From NCBI RefSeq assembly GCF_016722965.1, contig NZ_JAEQNB010000002.1:248001-312000 (forward strand): a DNA stretch of 64,000 nt, in the 5' to 3' direction. How positions within the stretch are numbered: the stretch's first letter is position 1; each line of letters starts with the position of its first letter. This stretch comes from Tumebacillus amylolyticus (GTDB lineage: Bacteria; Bacillota; Bacilli; Tumebacillales; Tumebacillaceae). This document shows, piece by piece, positions 17,543 to 27,268 of this stretch. The translations under genes were made by a program, and so were the position numbers. A model generated the notes under the pieces. The model was not told where the DNA came from, did no database searches, and saw only the letters and a program-made list of their open reading frames with translations.

Positions 17543-18835
17543 CTAGTTCCGCTTGTCGAGGATGCGAACCGCTTTGCCTTCACTGCGTGCAATCGATTGC
17601 GGCGGGTGAATCTTCAAGCCGATGGAGACGCCGAGCGCATCTTTGAGCATATGTCCGACTCGCTTGGAGAGAGTCTCCGTTTCCGAGGCAATGGCGAGCT
17701 CTTGGAGAACTTCGACGTGCAGTTCCACTTGGTCGAGCGCCCCGTCTCGGGACAACACGACTTGGTAATGCGGAGCGAGTTCCTGTACGGTCAGCAAGAT
17801 GGCTTCCAACTCGCTCGGGAAAACGTTCACACCGCGGATGATCATCATGTCGTCGATGCGGCCCTTGATCCGCGCCATCCGACGCGTGGTCCGCCCGCAA
17901 GAGCATGGCTGTGAAGTCAACGCCGAAATGTCGCCCGTGCGATAACGGATCACCGGGAACGCTTCCTTGGTCAACGAGGTGAACACCAACTCGCCAAATT
18001 CCCCCTCCGGCAGCGGTTGCAGGGTCTCCGGGTCGATGATCTCCGCATAGAAATGGTCTTCGGCAATATGCAGGCCGTTCTGCTCTTCGTGACATTCACA
18101 AGCAACACCCGGTCCCATCACTTCGCTGAGGCCGTAGATGTCGATCGCCTTCAAGCCCCAGACGCGTTCCAATGCTTGACGCATCTCATCCGTCCACGGT
18201 TCCGCACCGAAGATGCCGTATTGAATCGAGCTTTGCGCCGGGTCAAAGCCTTGGCGTTGCATCTCTTCGGCAATGTTCAACGCGTAGGAAGGCGTGCAGC
18301 AGATGCCGCGCGGTTCAAAGTCTTGGATCAACGTAATTTGGCGGGACGTCTGTCCACCCGAAACAGGCACGACCGTCGCGCCCATCGCTTCAGCGCCGGC
18401 ATGCAAGCCGAGTCCGCCTGTGAACAACCCATAGCCGTATGCATTATGGAACATATCTCCCGGACGTCCGCCCGCGAGGCAAATGGAACGGGCGACGATC
18501 TCCGCCCAATTTTCAAGATCGCGTTTGGTATAGCCGACAACGGTCGGTTTCCCCTTGGTACCCGAGGAACCGTGGATGCGCGCCACTTCGTCGCGGTCGC
18601 ACGCAAACAGACCGAAGGGATAATTGTCCCGCAGGTCTTTTTTTACGGTAAACGGCAGAGAAGCTACATCATCCAAAGAGTGAATCTCCAGTGGATTCAC
18701 ACCCATCGCTTCAAACTTCTCCCGATAAAAAGGCACGCGCTCCGCGACGCGCTTGACCGTCGCACGCAGACGCTCCATCTGCAATTCCTGTAAGCGCTTT
18801 CGCTCCAGCGTTTCCATTCGCTCGTTGAAGATCAT
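17543..18835 (-). CDS. paaK: Phenylacetate-CoA ligase
   Basis: A 430-residue adenylate-forming ligase that makes phenylacetyl-CoA from phenylacetate, ATP and CoA. The P-loop-like motif IHGSSGTKGKPTVVGYT (about residue 90), the ENWAEIVARS stretch and the C-terminal IKGRIDDMMIIRGVNVFPSELE are PaaK hallmarks. The length fits. GAGGAGGAG gives the ATG at 18835. No ring-oxygenase genes are in the window, so it may act on another aryl acid or as a stand-alone salvage enzyme. Confidence 0.92.
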   Translation of the reverse strand: MIFNERMETLERKRLQELQMERLRATVKRVAERVPFYREKFEAMGVNPLEIHSLDDVASLPFTVKKDLRDNYPFGLFACDRDEVARIHGSSGTKGKPTVVGYTKRDLENWAEIVARSICLAGGRPGDMFHNAYGYGLFTGGLGLHAGAEAMGATVVPVSGGQTSRQITLIQDFEPRGICCTPSYALNIAEEMQRQGFDPAQSSIQYGIFGAEPWTDEMRQALERVWGLKAIDIYGLSEVMGPGVACECHEEQNGLHIAEDHFYAEIIDPETLQPLPEGEFGELVFTSLTKEAFPVIRYRTGDISALTSQPCSCGRTTRRMARIKGRIDDMMIIRGVNVFPSELEAILLTVQELAPHYQVVLSRDGALDQVELHVEVLQELAIASETETLSKRVGHMLKDALGVSIGLKIHPPQSIARSEGKAVRILDKRN

Positions 18836-18942
18836 CGCAGTTCTCCTCCTCAAACTTTGAAACTACTAAAAAGCAAAGTCGTTCGATAGGTACGAATATT
18901 CTATTTCTTGATTGTCGTTGAAATTCCTCTACGTAACCAAAA

Positions 18943-18969
18943 AACCCCCTCTCAAAATCGGAGGGGGTT
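18943..18969 (-). terminator. Terminator of the Pro/Thr-rich protein gene
   Basis: AACCCCCTC/GAGGGGGTT stem with a 9-nt loop, followed on the minus strand by Ts. Confidence 0.8.
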
Positions 18970-18976
18970 GCTGGAA

Positions 18977-20182
18977 TTATCGGTTGGCTTCGACGCGGCC
19001 CGAGTTCGAGGCGAGGTCGATGGAGATCGAGATGTTCGACGCGCCGGAGTAGACGTTCGACCAAGTGGAGGTCGAACCGCTGCGCGACGTCGCGTTCGCT
19101 TGGCTCATCCCCGCCATGCCCAACATGTAGGTTTCGTAGTAGGCACGGTCTTGACCCGGCGGGTTGAAGCGATCGAAGCGAAGCGTGACGTGCGTGGCAA
19201 TGCCGCCGGAAATCGTCACGTCAACCGACATCGAACCTCGGTAGTAGGACAGCACGTTGCCGTTCTCACCGAGCGATTGGTTGTAGCGGAAGAAGTTCTG
19301 TACGTCCGATTTGCTGGAACCGAGCACCGATTTCAACAAACCACCGTCTACCAACGTGCCCGCTGCCGGCGGTTGCTGGACAGGCGGAGTCGGAGTTGGG
19401 GTCGGTGTGGGAGTCGGCTGAGGTGTCGGTTTCGGAGTGGGATTCGGTGTCGGGGTGGGCGTCGGCGTCGGATTCACCGGCACCTGTTGCTCCTGTGTCG
19501 GCGTGCCGCTGTTCGACGGTGCAGGTGCCGGGCTCGTACCGTTTCCGGTCGTCGAAGTTGCTGCGCCGCTGCCCCCGCTGTATGGAGACTGCGGAACATA
19601 GTTCGAGGCGGTCGCACGAGGCGATGCCTTGCCTTGGTCGCGGGCGATGGCGGTCAATTGAGTCGCCAACGGTTTGGAGATGCCCTGCGTTTGCCCCGAT
19701 GCCGCCTGTTGCGTCGCGAGGCTTTTGCCGCCGTCGGGCAGCATCGCCATGTACTCCTGTGGGATCGGTTGCCCGTCTTTGAGCGCTTGCATGACGGTCA
19801 GAAGCCAACCGAGGTCTTCGCCCTCTGCGTTGCCTTGGCCCTTGAACTCGCCAATGCCTTGCGTATTGCCGGTCTCGCCGCCCTGGGCGGTCGAGGACGT
19901 TTTTTCCGGTTCAGCAGTTGTGGTCGTAGGGTTCGTTTGGGACGCGGTGTGTTGCGGTTCTTCGGACTTGGCCAATGCGGTGGGCGCGAACTTGTTGAGC
20001 AGCAAGAGACCTCCGGCCAACACGATGCAAACGCCGCCCAATGCAGCCCAAGCACCTCCGTACTTGCCCTTGCGCAAGACATTGCCCATCATCATCACCA
20101 CAGAAAGTGCGGAGAAAATTCCGAGGACAATCATACCAATGACCGTCAAACTGATTTTGTCGAGAATCGAGGCTAAATCCAT
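18977..20182 (-). CDS. Membrane-anchored protein with Pro/Thr-rich linker
   Basis: A 401-residue protein of unknown function. Two hydrophobic segments lie at about residues 10-33 and 43-62, so the bulk is outside the cell. A Thr/Gln/Gly-rich stretch follows. A (PT)n linker near residues 230-275 (PTPTPTPTPNPTPKPTP and similar) separates it from a C-terminal domain of about 120 residues. That domain has strand-rich patterns such as YYRGSMSVDVTISGGIATHVTLRF. I do not recognise the domain. Such linkers are typical of wall-spanning proteins. GGGGGTG precedes the ATG. Confidence 0.7.
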   Translation of the reverse strand: MDLASILDKISLTVIGMIVLGIFSALSVVMMMGNVLRKGKYGGAWAALGGVCIVLAGGLLLLNKFAPTALAKSEEPQHTASQTNPTTTTAEPEKTSSTAQGGETGNTQGIGEFKGQGNAEGEDLGWLLTVMQALKDGQPIPQEYMAMLPDGGKSLATQQAASGQTQGISKPLATQLTAIARDQGKASPRATASNYVPQSPYSGGSGAATSTTGNGTSPAPAPSNSGTPTQEQQVPVNPTPTPTPTPNPTPKPTPQPTPTPTPTPTPPVQQPPAAGTLVDGGLLKSVLGSSKSDVQNFFRYNQSLGENGNVLSYYRGSMSVDVTISGGIATHVTLRFDRFNPPGQDRAYYETYMLGMAGMSQANATSRSGSTSTWSNVYSGASNISISIDLASNSGRVEANR

Positions 20183-20276
20183 GGGACATCTACACCCCCA
20201 AATCTACGCTTGTTATTCGAACATCTTCGACAGATCTCCCGAAAATCCTCTTTGTGTTATTTTCTATACATAAGCG

Positions 20277-20305
20277 TTTACAAAGTATCCGTAATGCCAT
20301 ATACT
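20277..20305 (+). promoter_or_regulatory. Promoter of the MFS transporter gene
   Basis: TTTACA and TATACT separated by 17 bp, about 45 bp upstream of the chosen start. Confidence 0.7.
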
Positions 20306-20348
20306 GGTGCCAAGAAAGAAATTCTTGGAAAACAAGGGGGTGACCCTC

Positions 20349-21590
20349 ATGCTTAGCGGAATGTTTGGCGGATTTGACAGAAGCATTTGGATACGGTTCT
20401 GGGGCATGACGTTGCTCAATGTCGGGACCTTTATGATACGGCCTTTTTTGGCACTGTACTTGGCAAACGGTTTAGGGGCGGGGCTGACGATCATCGGATT
20501 TGTGTTGACGGTGCGCCCGCTGGGAGCTTTTTTCGGAAACATGCTCGGCGGGTATTTCGCCGACAAGATCGGCCGCAAGCCGGTGATGATTGCAGGTATG
20601 CTGCTCGATGCGGCGGCGCTGGGCGGGTATGCATTGACCGACAGCGTGCTGTGGTTCGCGCTTCTCTCGTTCTTGCAAGGATTCGGTTCCTCGTTCGCCG
20701 AACCAGCGGTCAGCGCGATGGTGGCAGACGTCACGAGTGAACAAAACCGCGCCCGCGCATTTTCCCTGATGTACATGGGCAACAACGTCGGTTGCGCCGT
20801 CGGCCCGTTGCTCGGCGTCTCGTTGCTCCTTGCGCATCCGGCCACGTTGTTTGGCATCATGGCGACGGCGACGGTGGCCTTCGCGGTCGTGATTGCCCTC
20901 TTCATTCCCGAATCGAAGCCGGAGAACATTGTCTGTGAATCGGACGCGTGCAAACGGTCGCAGAACAAGATCGGCTACGGGTTCATCTTGCAAGATGTGA
21001 AGCTCATCCTCTTCCTGCTCGGTTCGTTTGCCATCACGCTCGGTTACAACCAGATGTCGTCGTACTTGCCTCTGCATCTGGAAAACATCCTCCCGGACGC
21101 CTCTTGGCTCTACGGGGTGATGCAATCGCTCAACGGCATCCTCTGCGTCGTGCTCTCCATGCCTGTTGCACGCTTTCTGTCGCGCTTCAACCCCTATCAT
21201 GTCATGAAAGCGAGCGGCGGGGTGTATACGCTGGGAATCTTGATCCTCGCGCTCAACCACAGTTCCTCGCTGATGCTGATCGGGTTCACGGTGTTTACGC
21301 TCGGTGAGATCATCTCGGCGTCCGTTTCGAAAAAGTTGCTCGCCGACTTCGCGCCGGACGACATGCGTGCCCGTTATATGGGGGCCAGCGGCTTCTCGTG
21401 GATCGTCGCCGCCACGATCGGTCCTCTGCTTGGCGGGCAGTTGATGCAGCAATTCGGCGGGCATGTGATGCTCTTGGTCTTCACGTTGATCATGGCGCTG
21501 AGCGTGCCGGTCTACCGAATGCTCTGGATCAAGCGCAAAGCCGAGTTGCAACCTGCCTTGGAAGTAAAAAAAGCCGTTCCCCTCGCTTGA
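20349..21590 (+). CDS. MFS transporter
   Basis: A 413-residue major facilitator with about 12 membrane segments. The loop 2-3 motif is GGYFADKIGRKPVMIAGML (about residue 75), with the usual D-x-x-G-R-K pattern. The C-terminal half has the matching GASGFSWIVAATIGPLLGGQ. It is probably a proton-driven drug or metabolite exporter, but the substrate is unknown. I chose ATG 20349 because GGGGGTGA lies 6 nt before it. It converges with fadE, sharing a terminator that overlaps its last codons. Confidence 0.87.
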   Translation: MLSGMFGGFDRSIWIRFWGMTLLNVGTFMIRPFLALYLANGLGAGLTIIGFVLTVRPLGAFFGNMLGGYFADKIGRKPVMIAGMLLDAAALGGYALTDSVLWFALLSFLQGFGSSFAEPAVSAMVADVTSEQNRARAFSLMYMGNNVGCAVGPLLGVSLLLAHPATLFGIMATATVAFAVVIALFIPESKPENIVCESDACKRSQNKIGYGFILQDVKLILFLLGSFAITLGYNQMSSYLPLHLENILPDASWLYGVMQSLNGILCVVLSMPVARFLSRFNPYHVMKASGGVYTLGILILALNHSSSLMLIGFTVFTLGEIISASVSKKLLADFAPDDMRARYMGASGFSWIVAATIGPLLGGQLMQQFGGHVMLLVFTLIMALSVPVYRMLWIKRKAELQPALEVKKAVPLA

Positions 21591-21602
21591 GGGGGACGGC
21601 TT
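21571..21602. terminator. Bidirectional terminator between MFS and fadE
   Basis: AAGCCGTTCCCCTC/GAGGGGGACGGCTT (one mismatch) with a GCTT loop and T/A runs on both sides; overlaps the end of the MFS gene. Confidence 0.85.
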
Positions 21603-21619
21603 CTTTTTCGTAAAAAGGA

Positions 21620-23395
21620 CTAGCAGATGTAGGATTCTTGCTCGACGATCTTCGCCGCGAGTTCACGCTTGACTTTGACAGCGTTGATCGGGGTGGAACG
21701 AGCGAGTTTCTTGAGGACGGAGAGTTGGGTTTTGAGGACGTCGCCCCCTTCCATCGCAGCAAGGGTTTCCTTGGCAATCGCTTCGATGCGACCGAAGGAT
21801 TCGTTGACGAAGACGCGGGACATGGCGATCTTGGTCGCCGCTTTTGCTTCGCCGTCGCGTGCGATTTGCTTTTGCGCACGCAGGAGTGCAGATTCAGCCG
21901 CGAAGATTTCGATCGCGATGTCTGCGACGTTCGCGAGGATTTCTTGTTGAGCTTCCAGCGCCAGTTGGTACTTCTGCACGCCGTAGCCTGCCACCATCAG
22001 GAAGATTTTCTTCGCACGGTCGATGAGGTCTTCTTCGACTGCGAGCGGGATGTCTTCGTCAACCATGCCCGGCATCAGGGACATCAGTTCTGCTTGCAGA
22101 CCTTGTGCCGCTTGCAGCAGAGCGATTTCGCCTTTCATCGCTTTTTTGACGAGCGTGCCCGGGATCAGGAGACGGTTGACTTCGTTGGTGCCTTCGAAGA
22201 TGCGGTTGATGCGGGAGTCGCGGTACATTTGCTCAATCGGGTATTCCTGAATGAAGCCGTAGCCGCCGTGGATTTGCACGCCTTCGTCTACGACGAAGTC
22301 GAACGCTTCGGAAGCGAAGACTTTGGAGATCGAGCATTCGATTGCGTATTCGGCAATCGCCGCGGTCACGTCACGGCCGTTGGAGGTATCCACGTCCGCC
22401 AGACCCGCTTCGATCATTCCGCCGATGCGGTAGATCATCGATTCGGTTGCGTACGCTGCGATGTTCATGTCTGCGAACTTCTCGCGAAGCAGCGGGAAGG
22501 AGGAGATCTCTTTGTTGAACTGTTTGCGTTGGTTTGCGTATTTGACGGAGTGCTCGATCGCCAGTTTGTTGGAACCGACGCAACCTGCAGCCAACTTGTA
22601 ACGGCCGATGTTCAAGATGTTGAAGGCGATGTGGTGGCCTTTGCCTACTTCGTAGAGCAGGTTTTCAACCGGCACGGCTACATCTTCGAGGATGAGCGGA
22701 CGGGTCGAGGAGCCTTTGATCCCCATTTTCTTTTCTTCCGGGCCGGTGGAAACGCCCGGGTAGTCTTTTTCCACGATGAACGCGGAGAACTTGTCGCCGT
22801 CGACTTTTGCGTAGACGACGAATACGTCTGCAAAACCTGCGTTGGTGATGAACTGCTTCGTGCCGTTGAGCACGTAGTGGGTGCCTTCCGCGTTCAGGAT
22901 CGCGGTGGTTTTCGCGCCCAGTGCGTCAGAGCCGGAGCCCGGCTCGGTCAGGCAGTACGCTGCGAACTTCGCGCCCGATGCGAGGTCCGGCAGGTAGCGT
23001 TTCTTTTGATCGTCGTTGCCGAAGTAGACGATCGGCAGGGTCCCGATCCCGACGTGCGCGCCGTGGGACAGGCCGAAGGAGCCTGCGCGGGTGATGTTTT
23101 CGGTGATCAGGGTGGAGGAGATTTTGTCGAGGCCAAGGCCGTCGTACTCTTCCGGAACGTCTGCTGCCAGCAGGCCGAGTTCGCCCGCTTGCTTGAGCAG
23201 ATCGATGGTCAGTTCGAGGTCGAGTTTCTCGATCTCTTCACGGCGCGGTTCGACTTCGCCCTTGGCAAAGTCGGCCGTGGTTTTCGCGATCATCAGTTGC
23301 TCGTTGTTGAAGTCTTCCGGAGTGAAGACGTCAGCCGGAGAGGTCTTCTCGATCAGGAACGCGCCTCCGCGTTTTTTGGTTTTTACTTCGCTCAT
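21620..23395 (-). CDS. fadE: Acyl-CoA dehydrogenase
   Basis: A 591-residue FAD enzyme that makes the first oxidation of fatty acyl-CoA and passes electrons to ETF. Acyl-CoA dehydrogenase signatures are YCLTEPGSGSDALGAKTTA (about residue 150) and QIHGGYGFIQEYPIEQMYRDSRI (about residue 375). The extra C-terminal part of about 180 residues is typical of the FadE/YusJ type (594 residues in Bacillus). GAGGAGG precedes the ATG. It is the third gene of fadN-fadA-fadE. Confidence 0.95.
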   Translation of the reverse strand: MSEVKTKKRGGAFLIEKTSPADVFTPEDFNNEQLMIAKTTADFAKGEVEPRREEIEKLDLELTIDLLKQAGELGLLAADVPEEYDGLGLDKISSTLITENITRAGSFGLSHGAHVGIGTLPIVYFGNDDQKKRYLPDLASGAKFAAYCLTEPGSGSDALGAKTTAILNAEGTHYVLNGTKQFITNAGFADVFVVYAKVDGDKFSAFIVEKDYPGVSTGPEEKKMGIKGSSTRPLILEDVAVPVENLLYEVGKGHHIAFNILNIGRYKLAAGCVGSNKLAIEHSVKYANQRKQFNKEISSFPLLREKFADMNIAAYATESMIYRIGGMIEAGLADVDTSNGRDVTAAIAEYAIECSISKVFASEAFDFVVDEGVQIHGGYGFIQEYPIEQMYRDSRINRIFEGTNEVNRLLIPGTLVKKAMKGEIALLQAAQGLQAELMSLMPGMVDEDIPLAVEEDLIDRAKKIFLMVAGYGVQKYQLALEAQQEILANVADIAIEIFAAESALLRAQKQIARDGEAKAATKIAMSRVFVNESFGRIEAIAKETLAAMEGGDVLKTQLSVLKKLARSTPINAVKVKRELAAKIVEQESYIC

Positions 23396-23422
23396 GGTAG
23401 TTGCCTCCTCAAATGTGTGGAA

Positions 23423-24604
23423 TTAGTTCAACAGTTCGAATACGCCTGCTGCGCCCATGCCGCCGCCGATGCACATCGAGACCACGCCGTACTTGCCGTT
23501 GCGGCGACGGAGCTCGTTGAGAATCTGGACGGTCAGCTTCGCGCCGGAGCAGCCCAGCGGGTGACCGAGCGCAATGGCGCCGCCGTTGACGTTGACTTTT
23601 TCTTCGTCGAGACCGAGTTCGCGCACGACGTGGAACGCTTGCGACGCGAACGCTTCGTTGACTTCGAACAGGTCGATGTCGTCGACCGACAGACCTGCTT
23701 TTTGCAACGCTTTCGGGATTGCGACGACCGGGCCGACACCCATGATGTCCGGGTCCACGCCGCCGATGGCGAACGACAGGAATTTCGCAAGCGGCTTCAA
23801 GCCGAGTTCTTGCGCTTTTTCAGCAGACATGACGACGACTGCCGCTGCGCCGTCTGACGTTTGCGACGAGTTGCCCGCCGTGACGGAGCCTTGGACGTGG
23901 AATGCCGGGCGAAGTTTCGCAAGACCTTCCATCGAAGTGTCCGGGCGCACGCCTTCGTCGGTGTCGAAGAGGTACTCGTGAACTTTCACTTTGCCCTTCT
24001 CATCGACCGTTTGGAACTTGACCGGGACCGGAACGATCTCGTCTTTGAACTTGCCGGATGCAATGGCAGCGGCTGCACGTTGGTGCGAGCGAACGGCGAA
24101 ACCGTCTTGCATTTCGCGGGAGACGCCGAAGCGTTGCGCGACTTGCTCTGCGGTGTGACCCATGCCCATGTAGATTTCCGGCATGTTGTCGACCAACCAC
24201 GGGTTCGGAGCGAGTTTGTTGCCAACCATCGGAACCATCGACATCGATTCGACGCCGCCTGCGATCATGACGTCCGCTTGGCCGGTGAGAATGGCTTGTG
24301 CAGCCAGCGCGATGGTTTGCAGACCCGAGGAGCAGAAACGGTTGACGCTCATGCCTGCGACGTTCGTCGGGAGCCCGGCGCGCATCGCTACGATGCGGCC
24401 GAGGTTCATGCCTTGTTCGCCTTCCGGAATCGCGCAGCCGATGATGACATCTTCGACTTCACGCGGATCGAGTTCCGGAACGCGGTTCAGTGCTTCGCGC
24501 ACAACCAGAGCCCCGAGGTCCTCCGGGCGGGTGTGGCGCAGGGAGCCTTTATGAGAACGACCTACGGCTGTACGGACAGCCGATACGATCACTGCTTCAC
24601 GCAT
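23423..24604 (-). CDS. fadA: Acetyl-CoA acyltransferase (3-ketoacyl-CoA thiolase)
   Basis: A 393-residue thiolase that cleaves 3-ketoacyl-CoA in the last step of beta-oxidation. The nucleophile is Cys 91 in [19 protein letters not shown] holds the catalytic His, and [10 protein letters not shown] near the end holds the second Cys. It matches Bacillus FadA (YusK). AAGGAGGT precedes the ATG. It lies 31 bp after fadN and 27 bp before fadE. Confidence 0.96.
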   Translation of the reverse strand: MREAVIVSAVRTAVGRSHKGSLRHTRPEDLGALVVREALNRVPELDPREVEDVIIGCAIPEGEQGMNLGRIVAMRAGLPTNVAGMSVNRFCSSGLQTIALAAQAILTGQADVMIAGGVESMSMVPMVGNKLAPNPWLVDNMPEIYMGMGHTAEQVAQRFGVSREMQDGFAVRSHQRAAAAIASGKFKDEIVPVPVKFQTVDEKGKVKVHEYLFDTDEGVRPDTSMEGLAKLRPAFHVQGSVTAGNSSQTSDGAAAVVVMSAEKAQELGLKPLAKFLSFAIGGVDPDIMGVGPVVAIPKALQKAGLSVDDIDLFEVNEAFASQAFHVVRELGLDEEKVNVNGGAIALGHPLGCSGAKLTVQILNELRRRNGKYGVVSMCIGGGMGAAGVFELLN

Positions 24605-24635
24605 GATTCTGTACCTCCTTCAATCGCCTCGCAAA

Positions 24636-26978
24636 CTAGTTGCGCAGCGGTTTGCCTTTCGTCAGCATGTATTGCATGCGTTGTTGCGAGAGCGGTTCGC
24701 CGCACAGCGAGAGGAACGCTTCACGCTCAAGGTCGAGCAAGTATTGCTCGCTGACCACGGAGCCGCCGATCACTTGACCGCCTGCGAGAACGTTTGCCAC
24801 TTTAGATGCGATCTTCACATCATGATCGGATGCGAAGCCGTGGAGCTTCATGGTTTGCGCGCCGAGTTTGAGCAGCGCGTAGCCGTTTTCACCGACGACT
24901 TTGATTTTCTTCGGCGTCGGGGCTACGTAGTTCGGAGCCATCGCGAGCACCGCTTGCTTCGCGTCGTGCAGCAGGTAGTCTTGGTTTACGGTCATCTCGT
25001 CAGACTTGCGGAAGTAGCCGAGTTTTTGACCGTCGCGGAACGAGGTGGACACTTTCGCCATGGCAATCGTCTCGAACGCACGGGTGACGTACGGTTGGAG
25101 GTCGATGCCCTCCGGCACGTTCTCGATGTTGCGCAGGAGAATTTCCTTGTTCCCACCGCCGCCCGGAAGCAGACCGACGCCCACTTCGACGAGACCGAAG
25201 TACGATTCTGCCGCACCGACGATTTTGTCGGCCGGGAAGCAAACTTCTGCGCCGCCGCCAAGGGTCATGTTGAACGGAGCTGCGACCACCGGACGATCCA
25301 TATATTTGAGAGCCATCGTCGCATTTTGGAACATGCGAACGGTCAGATCGAGTTCATCCCAATCGTCGTCTTGCGCCGCCATGAGAATCATCATGAGGTT
25401 GGCGCCCACGCAGAAGTTGTTCGCTTGGTTGCCGATGACGAGGCCCTTGTAGTTTTGAGAAACTTCTTGTGCCGCGTAGTTCATCATCGCGACGATGTCG
25501 TTGCCGATCGCTTGGTTCGGAGAGTGGAATTCAAGAGCTGCAACGCCGTCGCCGAGGTCGATCAGAGACGCGCCGGAGTTTTTCTTGATCACGCGGCCTT
25601 GCTCTTTGAGAGCGGCGAGCGAGATGATTTCCTTTTTCTCTTCCAGACCTTTGAACTCGCCTGTGAGGGTGTAGAACGACTTGACGCCGGCTTCTTCTTC
25701 GTAGAACGATTTCTTGCCGGATGCCAGCAAGTTTTTCACCAGTTCCGGGATGGTTTCGCCTTCTGCTTCCATACGAGCGACCGATTTCTCGACGCCCAGC
25801 AGGTCCCAGGTTTCGAACGGGCCGGTCTGCCAGTTGAAGCCCCACTTCATCGCGCGGTCGATGTTGACGATGTCGTCCGCGATTTCGGATGCGTGATTGG
25901 CGGAGTAGATCAAGGTGCGTTTCAAGACGTTCCACATGAAGAGGGACGCTTGGTCTTGGCCGTAGACGAGGGTGCGCAGTTTTTCCTTCAGAGACTTCTG
26001 CTGTTTCGCCATTTCCAGAGACGCGGACTTGATCTTGGTGCGCGGACGGTACTCCATGGTGTTGTAGTCCAGCGCATGGATGTCCTTGCCGATTTTTTGG
26101 AAGAAGCCTTTTTTGACTTTCTCCCCGATCCAGCCGTTCTCGACCATTTTTTGCAGGAAGGACGGGATGACGAAGGTCGATTTTTCCTCCCCGTCTTCTA
26201 CGGAATCGTGGACGTTGTTCGCTACATGAACGAACGTATCGAGACCGACGATGTCGAGCGTGCGGAACGTGGCAGACTTCGGACGGCCGATTACCGGGCC
26301 GGTCAGCGCATCGACTTCATCGACGCCAAGGCCCGCTTTCTCCATCTCTTGAACCGAGACCATCAGACCGTAGGTGCCGATGCGGTTGGCGATGAAGTTG
26401 ACGGTGTCTTTGGCAAACACGACGCCTTTGCCGAGGTTTTTCTCTGCGTAGTTCGCCATGAATTCGATGACACTCGGGTCGGTATCCGGACCCGGAATGA
26501 TTTCGAGAAGTTTCATATAACGCGGCGGATTGAAGAAGTGCGTGCCGAGGAAGTGCTTGCGGAACGATTCTCCGCGACCTTCTGCCATCGCAGCGATCGA
26601 CATGCCGGACGTGTTGGACGAAACGATCGTGCCCGGACGAACGGCTGCTTCAATTTTTTCATACACTTGACGCTTGATGTTGAGGTTCTCGACGACAACC
26701 TCGATCACCCAGTCGCACTCTTGCAGACGATGCAGATCGTCTTCGAAATTGCCGATCTCGATGAGATCAATCACTTCCGGTGCGTACAACGCAGCCGGTT
26801 TTTGCTTCAACAGACCGTCGCGACCGCGCTTGGCAAACAAGTTGCGGTCTTGCTCCGGATCTTTGGGCACGATGTCGAGCAGCAGGGACTTCACCCCTAC
26901 GTTGGCGAGATGTGCGGCAATGCCGGCACCCATGACGCCGGCGCCGAGCACCGCGACTTTGCGAATCTTGCGTTCCAT
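24636..26978 (-). CDS. fadN: 3-hydroxyacyl-CoA dehydrogenase / enoyl-CoA hydratase
   Basis: A 780-residue bifunctional beta-oxidation enzyme. The N-terminal NAD-binding domain has VLGAGVMGAGIAAHLANVG at residues 10-28, followed by the 3HCDH domain with LGTHFFNPPRYMKLLEIIPG. The C-terminal third carries a crotonase-type fold: VAAPFNMTLGGGAEVCFPAD and VGVGLLPGGGGNKEIL. The order differs from E. coli FadB and matches Bacillus FadN (YusL, 789 residues). GAAGGAGGTCA precedes the ATG. It is the first gene of the operon and has a promoter flanked by two palindromes. Confidence 0.95.
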   Translation of the reverse strand: MERKIRKVAVLGAGVMGAGIAAHLANVGVKSLLLDIVPKDPEQDRNLFAKRGRDGLLKQKPAALYAPEVIDLIEIGNFEDDLHRLQECDWVIEVVVENLNIKRQVYEKIEAAVRPGTIVSSNTSGMSIAAMAEGRGESFRKHFLGTHFFNPPRYMKLLEIIPGPDTDPSVIEFMANYAEKNLGKGVVFAKDTVNFIANRIGTYGLMVSVQEMEKAGLGVDEVDALTGPVIGRPKSATFRTLDIVGLDTFVHVANNVHDSVEDGEEKSTFVIPSFLQKMVENGWIGEKVKKGFFQKIGKDIHALDYNTMEYRPRTKIKSASLEMAKQQKSLKEKLRTLVYGQDQASLFMWNVLKRTLIYSANHASEIADDIVNIDRAMKWGFNWQTGPFETWDLLGVEKSVARMEAEGETIPELVKNLLASGKKSFYEEEAGVKSFYTLTGEFKGLEEKKEIISLAALKEQGRVIKKNSGASLIDLGDGVAALEFHSPNQAIGNDIVAMMNYAAQEVSQNYKGLVIGNQANNFCVGANLMMILMAAQDDDWDELDLTVRMFQNATMALKYMDRPVVAAPFNMTLGGGAEVCFPADKIVGAAESYFGLVEVGVGLLPGGGGNKEILLRNIENVPEGIDLQPYVTRAFETIAMAKVSTSFRDGQKLGYFRKSDEMTVNQDYLLHDAKQAVLAMAPNYVAPTPKKIKVVGENGYALLKLGAQTMKLHGFASDHDVKIASKVANVLAGGQVIGGSVVSEQYLLDLEREAFLSLCGEPLSQQRMQYMLTKGKPLRN

Positions 26979-27017
26979 GTGTCCGTGACCTCCTTCAATG
27001 GTCCCCTCTATCCCTCA

Positions 27018-27031
27018 ACCGAACAGTCGGT
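27018..27031. promoter_or_regulatory. Operator candidate 1 of fadNAE
   Basis: ACCGAACAGTCGGT, an inverted repeat with ACCGA/TCGGT arms, just downstream of the fadN -10 box. The arms match those of the palindrome before tetR (3903-3920), but the spacing is 4 bp shorter. Confidence 0.55.
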
Positions 27032-27041
27032 CGAAGATCGA

Positions 27042-27070
27042 TATAGAAAAGTACAAAGCGTCAGAAACAA
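27042..27070 (-). promoter_or_regulatory. Promoter of fadNAE
   Basis: On the minus strand TTGTTT and TCTATA are 17 bp apart, about 65 bp upstream of fadN. Confidence 0.5.
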
Positions 27071-27074
27071 CATT

Positions 27075-27086
27075 GACTGTTCAGTC
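27075..27086. promoter_or_regulatory. Operator candidate 2 of fadNAE
   Basis: GACTGTTCAGTC, a perfect inverted repeat next to the -35 box. Its complement shares GAACAGTC with operator candidate 1. Confidence 0.5.
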
Positions 27087-27268
27087 TAACTTTCTGATAT
27101 ATCGTATTCTTCACGGCCTGAAAATATCCTTCTCCGATATTCGAAAAATTCCCCCACGACGAAATTTTTTTCTGACTTCCGAGTTTTCCGGCACTGGTAG
27201 GTTTATAGACTCCCAAAACTGGCAAGTCTAGTGACAGGAAAACGTAACCAAACGGAGGTAGAAACCAC

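Noticed and set aside
24603-27089. Long plus-strand open frame opposite fadN
   Set aside because: Antisense shadow. The minus-strand reading has full NAD and crotonase motifs.
27090-27268. Possible c-di-AMP (ydaO-type) riboswitch before the LysM/3D gene
   Set aside because: The family is often found before yocH-like genes, but I could not find its conserved elements in this stretch.
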